This document shows, one piece after another, positions 35,169 to 46,337 of a stretch of DNA of 64,000 nt. The stretch covers positions 16,020,651-16,084,650 of the forward strand of contig NC_056548.1 of the NCBI RefSeq assembly GCF_910596095.1, in the 5' to 3' direction. This DNA comes from Thunnus maccoyii. Lineage: Eukaryota > Chordata > Actinopteri > Scombriformes > Scombridae. Below the pieces are notes generated by a model that saw only the letters and a list, made by a program, of their open reading frames with translations, ran no database searches and was not told where the DNA came from. Every line of letters starts with the position of its first letter. Position 1 is the stretch's first letter. A program made the position numbers and the translations under genes.

Positions 35169-35920
35169 GAGTGACATTTATCAAAAATGATGTAATATTA
35201 CACATATACCACACTTGACATACAATAACCCACTACCGCACTGTCCCACTAACCCACTACCACTATAAACATACTCTCAGTTAAAGTGGGCAGCAAACAG
35301 CACATGCATATGTACATAAACAGGCTACAAAGATGAAGTACAGTGTAGAAATGCACAAAGATATGAATATGTACAACAATTAATTGAAGAACAATGAAAA
35401 ATTCTAAAATCTATTGTGTATTAATACAAAGACAAGTTCAAAATCACCGTCTAAAGTATATTTTTAAGCTTACAATTGCACATATATAATATAATATCAC
35501 AAGATGTTTAGTGTCAATGAAACATTCAATCCATAAATATCCATACATGTTAAGACTATAAATCATCAGTCACATAAATCCTTTTAATCATAGCAGGCTG
35601 ATGTTTTTACACCTGTACAGAACCAGTTAAAGAGAACTTGTGTAGTTTTGTTTGTGACTCTGACCAACTGTATACACTGTGGCTGGTGTATCACTGTAAA
35701 GCTTTGCTACCTAACTCTGTGAATTTTGGTGTTTTTGAATATCAATGTGCTTTAAATAAATCCTCCTTTCAGTCCATCTGTCTGTCAGTATGAAGACAGA
35801 CAACATTCCCATCACATCTGGAGTTAATATGCAATTCATCATATCTGATGCAACAATTTAACTGAGCTGCCAAAAACACCAATGTGTAAAATCATTGTGC
35901 CAATACAGCTCGAAATCATT

Positions 35921-38124
35921 TTAAGCATAGTTGTCAAGAGGAACAATATTATTTACAACAGCACCTGGTAAATCTGCCACAAAAGACGAAGTGTGAATGC
36001 GTGGCACTCTGTGCGACATTGTCAGGATGCTTGACCCTTGACCCTTGTCCTTTCCTTTCCCTCTCCTCCGGGACAGAAAATGACGACATAGGTAGGACAG
36101 GAACTTGTCGTGTAATGAGGCGTAAATAAAAGGGTTGTAGCAGGCAGAGCTCATGGCAAACAGGTGACTCGACACCTGGATGACGTTAACATAATTCTTC
36201 CCCAAGATGGAGAAGTCCGTGTCCAGGTCACGGATCAGATTCACCACCTGCAAAGTTAAACTACATTATCCAAAGCATTCATTCAAAGATGATTAATTCA
36301 ATAATTAATTCTTTCAGGAATTTAAAAGTAGATGGATATTTTAGGAAATAAGCTGATTCATTTTCTTGCCGCAAGTTAGATGAGAGGATTGATACCACAC
36401 ATGACAGTACAATAATTCAAATATGAAACTATGGCCAGCAGCTGGTTAGCTTAGCTTAGCATAAATACAGGAAACAGCTAACCTGGCTCTGTCCAAATGT
36501 AACACTAATTAGCATGTTATGTCTCATTTGTTTAATCCATACAAAAATCAAAGAGTAAAAACAAAACCTTGTGGATTAATGCAGAGTCTCCACTTTTTGG
36601 CTGGCAACCTCACTTTGATGACTTCTTGAAGTAACTGTTCCCAGTCAAGAAATGGTCTGGCACATAACCCCCACAAAACTAAAACTTGTTGGTTTTGTAC
36701 GGGTTAAACCGTGGACTGCATTTTACATAGCGCTTTTCCAGTCTCCCGACCACTCAAAGCACTTTACAATACATGCCAACATTCACCCATTCATAAACAC
36801 ATTCATACACTAATGGCAGAGGCTGCCATGCAAGGTGCCAACCTGCTTTACAGTGTTTCTAATGCCGCACACCTATTCAACCACACACTCACACACCATT
36901 GGGAGCAATTTGGGGTTCAGTATCTTGCCCAAGGACACCCACTCTACCTCCTGAGCCACAGCCACCCCAAAACAAAGTAGATGTAACCTGTTAATGGTAG
37001 GTGGATTTTGTTACCTTTCTATAGAGCCAGACTAGCTGTTTCTAGTCTTTATGCTACACTAAACTAACTGGCTACTAGCTATAGTTCCATATTTACCATT
37101 TCTCATCACAATTAACTTTTGGCAAAAATGAATGAACTACTCCTTCACTTATTAATTTTTTCACATCAAACCATCAGTCTTTCTTTCCATTCACCTGTAC
37201 CTGTAAGGGGAGCCAGGAGAAGGCGAAACAGAGGACGGACACCAGCAGCAAGAAGAAGGTCTTCCTCCTCCTTCTGCTCCAGGTGGCCCGTGCAGATCTC
37301 AGCTCTGGACACGCTGTCAAGCCTGACATGGTCCTCTGCTTCAGCTGACAGGATATAGCACAGTAGGAAATTGAGACAGCAGCCAGTGGGACAAAATAAG
37401 AGAAGAACAGGATGAAACAGGAGTACATGAGACGGCCTTGCTCTTGGCCATCCCAGAACTCCTCACACACGGCCATATCCAGGCCCGCAGCCTGCAGGTC
37501 CAGGTATACGGTGTGCAGCGCTGTGGGTATGGATAAAGCCAGAGAGGACAGCCAGATCAGGACCACTAGGCAGCAGCAGAACTGGCAGCCTGCTCTTTTG
37601 CGGATGGGATATGCCACAACAACATAACGATCCACTGCGATGGCCATGAGGGACAGGACCGCCGCGTAGACAGCCGCAGACTGCATGACAGTTACAAAGT
37701 GACACATGTAGGGTCCAAACACCCATCCACGCTTGTCAAATGCGTAAGATGCAGTCAAAGGGACGCAGAAGATGCACATGACCAGGTCAACCAATGCAAG
37801 GTTGCTGATGAGGAAGTTGGTGGTGTTATGTCTTTTCTTGTTGTGCCAAATGAGAAAGAGCAGGAGGAGGTTGCCAGAGCAGGCGATCAGGACCACGACG
37901 GAGTAAAGAGGGATGAAGAGAAGCTTCAGGTTGAACAGGAGGTCCAGCCCGGAGAAGGAAGAAGCAGAGAACGGTGAGGTGGAGAAGAAGGGGCGAGAGG
38001 AGTTGCAACAAGAGGAGGAGAAGGAGGGTGATGAAGGAGAGACTGGAGAAGAAGAGTTCACCCTGGATTGGTTCTCCCAATCCATGACTGTAGACAACAC
38101 AAGACAGAATAGCAAACAATTCAT
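35921..38124 (-). CDS. Prolactin-releasing peptide receptor-like GPCR (2 coding exons)
   Basis: A class A seven-helix receptor of the PRLHR (GPR10) group, which binds RFamide peptides of the prolactin-releasing-peptide/C-RFa type at the plasma membrane. Coding exons: 38124-37201 and 36247-35921, joined 'WLPLQ|VVNLIRDLD' in phase 0, giving up to 416 residues. Seen: TM1 'GNLLLLFLIW', TM2 'NLALVDLVMC', the family signature 'SYAFDKRGWVFG', 'AVDRYVVVAYP' after TM3, 'VCEEFWDGQEQ' in the second extracellular loop, and TM7 'MSSACYNPFIYASLHDKF'. The TM6 CWxP motif reads SWLP. Start: ATG at 38124, or ATG at 38085 (MDWENQS) if the preceding 'ttgtctacag' is used as an acceptor for a 5' exon; the latter would drop 13 hydrophobic residues. 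Probably a teleost prlhr2-type paralogue; which one cannot be told. Confidence 0.87.
36325..37115. mobile_element. Dispersed TIR element filling the GPCR intron, interrupted
   Basis: Same family as 22785-23309: 'gctggttagcttagcttagc', 'cctggctctgtccaaatgta', 'gtttaatccatacaaaaatc'. It is split at about 36703 and resumes at about 36985 ('aacctgttaatggtaggtgg', 'tagtctttatgctacactaa') after the nested repeat. It occupies most of the intron at 36248-37200. Confidence 0.65.
36703..36980 (+). mobile_element. Nested dispersed repeat ('acatagcgcttttcc...gagccacagcc')
   Basis: It begins near 'gactgcattttacatagcgc', contains 'gaccactcaaagcactttac', 'ggcagaggctgccatgcaag' and 'tatcttgcccaaggacaccc', and ends 'cctcctgagccacagccacc'. 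This is a very common teleost repeat, inserted here within the element at 36325-37115, so it is the younger of the two. Confidence 0.75.
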
Positions 38125-41100
38125 TGTGAGATCATTCCAAATAACCTTCTTAATATTTTACATATATACTGTAAAAGTATATAATTTGTTGAATAATATG
38201 ATTAAACAAAGTTAGCCTATATCAAGTTCAAGATGAAATACAGCATGAAGCGTGCACTGAGACACATTTGGAGAGACTAATTAGTGATAATCTTCAAAAC
38301 CCTCAGCCAGTCAATTTCATTAAGAAGCTGAAGTAGGGCTTGTATGTCCACCATTAACAATAATAAATCTGTTTACTTTCATCTTAACAGCATCTCATCC
38401 CCCTACACTGTTCACTCTACATCACCTTATATTTCTTTCTGCCTCTACAAGTCTTTTCCATCTCCTCTTTTCATCTCTCTCTCTCTCCTCTTCTTCTTTT
38501 CATAACCAGCAAGCAATCATCAGTCCAATCCGTGTGAGCTTTTTTTTGGCACCTCTTTTTCTCTTAGCTCCAAATGTCCTCCCTTACAATCAAACTGAGT
38601 CTTGAAGATTGTCATCCTGAGCATCTGCTGAAACACCTGCTCATGTAATCTACACTGACATCAAGGATCCAGTTATTGCTAAGCAGCAATACTCACAGTC
38701 TGACACTGTACAATCAGATGTTATGCAAGGGCATGAAAATGGGCTTGATTGCTGATTTGTTCTATATTTTTTCACAAAAGGTTTGGAAAGCGAGCTGTTT
38801 CTGACTTTGACTGAACTGTTTGGTTAAAAAACATATGTCAGACAGGTGCACTTCATTGTATTTTCTTTTTAAATTTGCAAGATTGAATGAGAATGATACA
38901 ATCTGCCATCCTCATTTTATCAGTTTCATTCATAGAAAAGCAATAAATCTAATTGCATCAATTGTACAAAATCAACAAACACACCAGGATCTACAAAACA
39001 CATATCGTCTCACCCGAATTCCAAATAGTACCAAAAGAAACTTGGAAGCTGCATCATTACATGTTCATCTGTAAATGAAAAAACTTCTCTGGCATACTGT
39101 AAAACATGAATAAGTGCTTATTAATTACCTACTTAGACTGAACAAGACCTCCTGACCACAGTATTTGTCATAATGTTATTCCTCTTGTTAAACTATCTGA
39201 ATTTTCCCAAGAAGATTTGTTGAATCGTGTCCAAAACTGAGTTAGATCATTGTCTCATTGACCTGACCTGATAAGAAATCAATTGATTCACGTAAAGCAA
39301 TGACTAAGACTTAAAGACATTAAAAATATTCTAACAAACTCCTAAATCTTATAATTAAATAAATGTTTAATCTAATCAAATCTAATGCAAATTTGACAGT
39401 TTCATAATTCTTCATTAAGTAGAAAATAAAAGAGTACCTCTGAGAGATGTCATGAAGACTTTTTTAAAATGACTTGCACAGTCCAGCACCTGTTAGTGTC
39501 CTCTGTCCGCAGGGAGTCCCACTGCTGTGCACTGCAGCCTGCTCTGCTTCAGAATAAAGAGGTGTGCTCTTTCTCTCCCTCTCACAGCATACAGTACGTA
39601 TTCATGTGAGTCACCTCCAGTATGAAATAAAAAAACATGCCTTGTCTGTCATTTAAATATCACTCAGTATCATCCACAATGAATAGTCATTGTTATGATA
39701 TTCCTCTTGGGACCTATAGTGGCTCCCTCCTAATAAACAGTGCATTTATAATGATCTTGCCCCTTTTTATGATTTTTTTTTTTTTTATCTCCCTTACAAT
39801 CACTATAATGTTTCTACTGGGATTTATGTGTCGGTGGTATTAAACAGTCAATTTATAGTGACCCTGACACATTTTATGATATTATTTCTCCTTATATTGT
39901 CACTTATGTTAGTAGGTGTCCTAAATTTATCCTGTTACAGACATCTCAACTGAGTGAAAGACCTGGCTTTGTTTGAATATTATGAGGAGAAAAAAAACAT
40001 AATAAAAAGTCTGCACCCCACGTACCATGAATAATTTTTAATGCTGCATGTTACATTTCCAGCTGAGATTTTTCAATTTGCAGCGACATTCTTGACAAAC
40101 AGACCCAGAAATCCAACATTAAGGAATAGAACAAACAATTAACAGGTAATTGACAAACCACAATGTTTCTCCATGCAGCAGTACACATTTTAAATATTCA
40201 TAATACTAAAACAGAATTGAAAATTATGATGCTTGTTACCAGAGCTATACCCAAAACCAGTGTGACGGTGTGATTCATCAAGCGAGTATCTGCAAAGGGT
40301 AGATCCAGGACAAAATTCATTAGCATAGAACTACTTGAAAGGAAAAGAGGGTTGATTGTTAATTATATTAAGTTAATTATGTCTGTGAACTGGAGGATGT
40401 GGAAAACATTTAAAGCACTTTTATCATCATTGATTTTATATGAATTGAAGAACAGCGTTTGTGGTCCGTCTCAGTCTTGTTTATGGTCGGAATCAACACA
40501 ATTATGGGTAGCAATCAAATTCACAGCATGTATCTTCTAATTCTGATGTCACAGCTTATGGGCGCAGTAATGATCTAGTATTTAGTAATCGAGTAGAGCC
40601 ACATTGTTCTTGGAGATATTGAAACAAGGATGTTATACAGTATATCACTAAGATTAGGCTACATTACATTGCAATCACCTTTTTCATACCATTGTTTTAG
40701 AAGTCATGTTAATCTAAATCAAAAGATGGAAAATAATTACAGTATTTGTTTTAGCATTTATAGTACATGTATCATGAATGTTAAAACAAATACTGTAATA
40801 CTGTAAAAAATATTACGGGTCTGTAGTATTTTTATGTATTTTTCTGTTCAGTTCAGTTGCTCTGTTTGTATGAATTTTGCCTGATGAAGGTCTGAGGACT
40901 AATTAATGTGGGTTAAAATGATTGACAGTATGCAGGATTCTTCTGTTTTCAAGTTAAATGCTTTTGATCCTACACACTTGTCACCAGAACCTTATGGTGT
41001 GCAGTATCATCAAAGTTCAGTGCAATGTGTTAAAGACTCATTTTAGATAGTGGACTTCAAGATTCACCTGAGTGCCTTGGAGCCATTTTCCAGAGGATAG

Positions 41101-43009
41101 GATGGAGTTGTCTATAAGAAGAATCTTTGTGAGGAGCTGATGAGAAAAATTAAAATAGACAGTAAGTAAAAGTAAGTTATTCTGAAAAAAAATGCATTTA
41201 ATGAACATAATAATACATATATAATCCAATTCTTTGGAAACTCTATAAATACAAATTATATAAAATATCATATAAATACATATACAAAAATCTATTTGAA
41301 GTAAAAAAAAAAAAAAAACTTAAAAAGAAAAAGATTCATTTTTTCATTATTTTCCCAGGGATGACACTCTTTTTTTCCCAAGAGACATCACAGGTGGATT
41401 TCCTCATTAACACCTTCCAGAGATGAAAATGACATTTTATTCAAATATGGGTGCCAAACAAATTTTTAATTTCCTGCCATTTGTGTCATCTGTCATCCCA
41501 GTCCAACCCACCATCACAAGGCAGGGGTCTATGAGACCTTGAGGATTGACAAGTCACTAACGATTCTTAATGACATCGTAAGTGTAACAAAGATCCTCAA
41601 CTTTCAGTCCAAATATTATGTTGAGAAAATATAATGATTGAAAAATGAGGACAAACACTATTTTACTTGTGCTGAATTCATTTAATTCCACACTTAAAGT
41701 CTTCTGGGTTTACTAAGGTAAACAGCAGGCTAAAGACGGGGTCCCCAAAGGATTTCATGTCAAGGACCCCAATTAAAACTGATTCATAATAGAGAATGGA
41801 GCCATGTTTTCTGTCATTCAAATCTACTCTATTTGAGAAGATTTCCCAGTTTGATTTCATTCAGAATTACACTGTGTTGCCCGTTTATTAAGTATATGTG
41901 GCTAAAACTAATACAATGAATCTGCAATAAAAACTAACTTTGTGAAGTTATACTGTTTAGTTGTTGTTGAAAATGTTTTAGAGAGGTGTCAATTCAACTT
42001 TGTCATATTTTGAGGCTGCAGTTTGTGATATAGTACTGCTACTGACATGTGTTTCCTATGTTTTATCCACCCCATTTACATGGATGAGGGTAGACTAGTT
42101 TGGTGTACATAATAAACTGGCAACTTAATAAACATTGTGTCTAAACACTGTGTGAGCAGGAACTTTTACCATTCTCTTTCTACCAATTTTCAAACAATAA
42201 TTTTCACTAAGTTACTATTGAATCAAACTTTTCCTAATATCTTGGAAACTGCCTGGGTATCCCCTCACAAGATCCTCAAATCTCAGTTTGTCAACCACTG
42301 GCCTGACAACAAAGATGTCTTGATGCAAAGGCTTAAGGGATCATTGCCTGGTAGTAGGGAGCAGGCAGAGACCAGGCAGAGACCTAAAAGCAGAGATACC
42401 CAGGTGATATATCTATGTTATTTTCTCAGACTTGACAAAGCTCCTCAAGAATTACACAAGACATTATTCTACTGTTTTCACAAGTGGTGTAGCACTCACT
42501 GAGACTTGTAAATTGACTGTGACGAGATCGGTGGAATTGTGATCTACTACTCATTGTGGATCAACAAAATTTAGTTCTTTTCTGCCATTTAAATATACTG
42601 CAGTCAAAAAGGTACACAACTGGGGACTGAGCTCTTTTCACTGACGCTGTATGTCCCCTTTCTCTCTCTCACACACACATACACATACACGTTTGGACTT
42701 CTATATTTGAGACATATCTTAATACCAACCCTTACCCTAAAACTAACCTGTAAACAGCCTTTTGAGGTTCCAGCCCAAAGCGAGGACAGGCCAAATGTCT
42801 TCACTTAGTATATCACTCATATTGGTCCTCTTAGAGATCGACAAGTCCACACACACACACATACAATTAAGTGTCTGCTTATGTGCCCTGGCATACAGTA
42901 TTTCATAAGTTTCAATTGCGTTTCAACTTCTCAGACATCTGGCTAAATATAACAGAGCCCTTGTTTCATCTTAGAAGCAGACAAATGAATATAATCAGTT
43001 CTACTTGTT
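38125..43009. other. Intergenic between the GPCR and ccdc32
   Basis: The first part may hold 5' non-coding exon(s) of the minus-strand GPCR. No coding exon was recognised. A pyrimidine-rich tract lies at 38440-38505 and a T-run at 39773-39787. The stretch 41920-42070 ('aaaatgttttagagaggtgt') resembles 54300-54430 in rpusd2 intron 1, so it is a dispersed repeat. The 121-codon frame at 42137-42502 shows no domain. Confidence 0.5.
42669..42861. mobile_element. Dispersed repeat between CA runs
   Basis: CA-rich at both ends, with 'accaacccttaccctaaaac' and 'gaggacaggccaaatgtctt' between. It looks like the reverse-orientation counterpart of the 16960-17174 repeat. Confidence 0.45.
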
Positions 43010-43015
43010 TTTATT
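43010..43015 (-). terminator. ccdc32: Candidate poly(A) signal of ccdc32
   Basis: TTTATT on the plus strand (AATAAA on minus) about 585 bp downstream of the ccdc32 stop. Chosen by position. Confidence 0.4.
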
Positions 43016-43597
43016 GGATAAAACTTCATATGTAAAATCAACATGGCAAAAATAAAGATGTTACACAATATGTTACAACATTTTCAGGAACATATCACAG
43101 AGTATTCCTACACTAGATATCACAATTTTTAAAAAGAGAAAAATAACATCTCTGTAATATAATGCATTGGTTACATTGTTGTGAGTCTAATTTACAACAT
43201 GATACTGCATGTGGTCCTGGATTAACATTTTCATACATATTTAAGAGTCATTCTTGTGACAGATATAGTAGGAGTCACAGATGAAATGCTAATTCTGCCA
43301 TTACAGGATAAACTAGTCTAATTTCCAAATCTGTATTATATATTTTTATGGTGTGATGCATTGAAAGGATGAGTAGCAAGGACAAAAAACACATGTGACT
43401 GAAAAAGTACTTAAACACTCAGTTGCTGGGGATACAGATGATGATGACAGGCTGTAATTGCTTCTTTTACAACTGATAACAAAAGCTTTGGCCAAAACAC
43501 AGCTGTGACATAACGCAGCTCAAAATGAGCGCACAAGTCACCTTAACTGAATGCACCCTTAATTAGTTCTTCTTTCAGTGTTACTATTTCAACACAC

Positions 43598-45404
43598 TCA
43601 TTTCTCAGGGCTGTGCTCTTCCTCAGAATTGTGTCTCTCTCCCTCCGCCTCCTCTCCATCCTGTGTTTGGTTTGGTCCAGCTGGTTCCGTATTCTGCGAT
43701 GGCCTCAGGAGATATTCCAGCTCCTCTGCGCTGATGGCCACCTTCTCAGGAATCAACCACCGCTTGAAGTGTTCGAGAGCACTGTAAAGGGAGGTACACA
43801 AAATGTCAAGAGTATTAAGATGAAAAGTGGTCTATTTCAAGCTCTTTACTCTTTGCAAATGACACAAAGCCTGGCTAATTTAGAACATACTAAAGGAGAA
43901 CTACACCTGAAATTAAATGTCAAGTGTGTAGGATAGAGTCTTTTATTTGGGCTTTAATTGGGCAGCAGTTGGCTGACTAGACAGTGAATTGAGAACAGAA
44001 GCACTATTCTACCAGAATGATCTTTTAGGTCATGTCCATGTCCTATCAGTGTGTCTGTGTGGCAGCATAGTCCCACCCTACCTCTCATCCATGTCACTGC
44101 CTTGGAAGAGCTCTGAGGTCTGTGCATCGTGCAGGAATCTATCCCAGCATTCCTTCTTGGCTTGAGACAAGGAGCGCAACATGTCCCTGGAGGTCACATC
44201 ACTGGACTGGCCTTTCAATTTCTTCAGGCGGTTCTCTGAAGCAAAATATAAACAAAAAAAAGTAACTGTAAAACAAAGTTGTGATTGACATTTTTATTGG
44301 GGGGTCTAACTTTGTGAAGCACAGTGGGTTGAGTTAGTCTAGATGTAATCACATGTAGTGGTATATTTTGTATTTGTGGTTATTTAAAATGTTTCATTGT
44401 GGAGGTGGGACTCATGTTAGCTGAAATGAGTGTGGTTATTGTTTAGACTAGAGCTGCAACAATTAGTCAATTAATCAATTAGTTGTGTGTCAGAATATGA
44501 ATCGGAAAATTAATAGCTACTGTTCTGATAATTTGATTAATGGTTTCAGCCATTTTTCAAGCAAAATTGCAAAATATTGATGGTTCCAGCTTCTCAAATG
44601 TGAAGATTTGCTGTTGCTCCTTTTTGTATGAATGAATGAAAGTTAATTGAATATCTTGACATTTTAGACTGTTAGATAAATCAAGTAAACTGAAGACATT
44701 GTGAATGTCATTTTTTCACCATTTTTTAAACATGTCATAGACTAAACTATGAATTGACTAATAGAGATAATAGTCTGGAGATTAATCGATAATGAAAATA
44801 ATTGTTAGTTGCAGCCCTATTTCATAATGTATTTTACTCAGAAAACAGTCAAAATTCAGAAAAATGTATCACTGATCTGTAATGTAGGAAAAGACAACAT
44901 GTCAGTTATATCATATATATCTACAAATGTAATAGACATAATAATGTGCAGATGAGTCTATAATGTAAATAATCATTAGTTGCAGCCCTTTTTCACACTT
45001 TCTATAATCTGATCTGTAGCTCATCCGTCTTAAAGACAAGGAAAAGACTGAGGGATATATGATAGATAGTATGATCAGGTGGATGGAAAACAAGGTGAGC
45101 TAAATGAGATATCAAATCATGAAGGGGACAGACAGAAGCAGGGAAGCAGGTCAATACCTAAACTGGCAATGTAAATCTCTGAATCTTCCATGGGTTCCCA
45201 TTTGGCGCTGGGAGAACTGGTATTTGTCCCATTTGACTGTCCATTGACCTGCACTCCGACTTGTGCTGCCGGCTGGAATGAGTCTTTGAACTCAGTGTTG
45301 TTCTCCGGGGTTGCTTCAGCTTGCACCTCGGGCAGGCTAGAGCAGATCTGGGACCACAGCTCCCCGCTGGTGAGGACCTCCTTATTCTCAAAGTCGTCAA
45401 TCAT
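43598..45404 (-). CDS. ccdc32: CCDC32, AP-2 assembly factor (3 coding exons)
   Basis: CCDC32 is a small cytosolic protein that helps assemble the AP-2 clathrin adaptor after AAGAB; human loss causes a craniofacial, cardiac and neurodevelopmental syndrome. Exons: 45404-45158, 44235-44082, 43781-43598, giving 194 residues (human about 185). All junctions keep frame: 'DSEIYIASL|E-NRLKKLKG' and 'GSDMDE-S|ALEHFKRWL'. The conserved core is seen as 'LWSQICSSLPE', 'WEPMEDSEIYIASL', 'DMLRSLSQAKKECWDRFL' and 'LEHFKRWLIPEKVAIS'. The C-terminal tail is Glu-rich. A 5' non-coding exon ends in a minus-strand donor at 45678/45677, and the coding exon acceptor is at about 45418. The gene is head-to-head with pcmtl. 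Confidence 0.95.
44450..44819. mobile_element. hAT-like non-autonomous element in ccdc32 intron 1
   Basis: The left end 'agagctgcaacaattagtca' and the right end 'attgttagttgcagccct' are inverted. The core has 'ggtttcagccatttttcaag' and 'atggttccagcttctcaaat'. Related copies occur at 47063-47422, 47587-47857, 20915-21215, 53765-54030 and, as fragments, 4310-4612 and 10330-10500. There is no transposase. Confidence 0.8.
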
Positions 45405-46337
45405 CCTGCTGCAGTGTCTGAATTAAACAGATGTCAACATCACTTATCCTATGTAGATTAATGGCGTGATTATTCTAGCAACATTAAGACAGGTGTGCTC
45501 TTGAGACATTCAGATAAAAGACAGAAACTGAAAATATGAGAGAAATCAAAGCTGATTTTAACTTCATGTACATTAACATACCTTAGCTAAACTGAGTTTA
45601 AACCTTTGTTAAATATATTTACGCATTTCAAACTGTTCGTCATTGTAATAACACACAAACATGCCTGAACCTCTTACCTGTGTTAAATGTTCGACAGGTT
45701 GAATAATATTTCCTCTAATGTTTGAATTTAAAGATTAAAGATTAGCCTCGCTAGCTGGCTGACTGTGTCCATGATCCACAATACTGCACAATCTTTTAAC
45801 GAGCGACCTGCCCATGTTCTTATTTGGGGAAATGTGATTGGACGTTGTAGCTGCCCATCAATCTATTTTGCAATGTGATTGGCTCTCTACGGCTGCGGGC
45901 CAGGAAATGTGTCGCAAGTTGCTTGAGGAAACGGTGGCCAGTGACATAGGTAAACAAGCCCAGCTGACCTCCCCTGAATGACTTTAGTGGTGAGTGTTGC
46001 TAGTTCTAACAACTAATACCAATATTAACAGTTACTCTCTGATAGTGTCTGTTTCTAATGTAACGCTAACTACTTATATAAGCCGTAAACTGTAAGGTTG
46101 GAGCAGCTAACTGTCAAGCTTAGATTAACATATGAGTAATTTGCTTTGGCACTGTTTAATTTCCGCTTGCTTGGGATGATTGACAAACCTATTACAAATT
46201 ACCTAGTCTGTCACCTTTATTACCACATGGAGGATACAGACAGACATTTAAATGCATGTTACAGTGATGTGTGTGTCATATACTCAGGTTTGCGAGCGCT
46301 GATCATCATGTCACTGCAGGGAGATCCGGTGTAGGAG
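45405..46337. promoter_or_regulatory. Bidirectional promoter region of ccdc32 and pcmtl
   Basis: The start codons of ccdc32 (minus) and pcmtl (plus) are 933 bp apart, head to head. Two ATTGG boxes (inverted CCAAT) lie at 45837-45841 and 45878-45882, each in the context 'tgtgattgg'. They sit just upstream of the inferred ccdc32 non-coding exon (about 45678-45780), in a locally CpG-containing stretch. A possible pcmtl 5' exon ends at 'gacatag|gtaaac' near 45950 and would join an acceptor at 'atactcag' near 46287. NF-Y control of both genes is inferred from the boxes only. Confidence 0.5.

Noticed and set aside
37412-38215. Plus-strand open frames of 71-100 codons
   Set aside because: They are opposite-strand shadows of the GPCR exon, which has clear homology.
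42137-42502. 121-codon open frame between the GPCR and ccdc32
   Set aside because: No family features; the upstream part overlaps a dispersed repeat.
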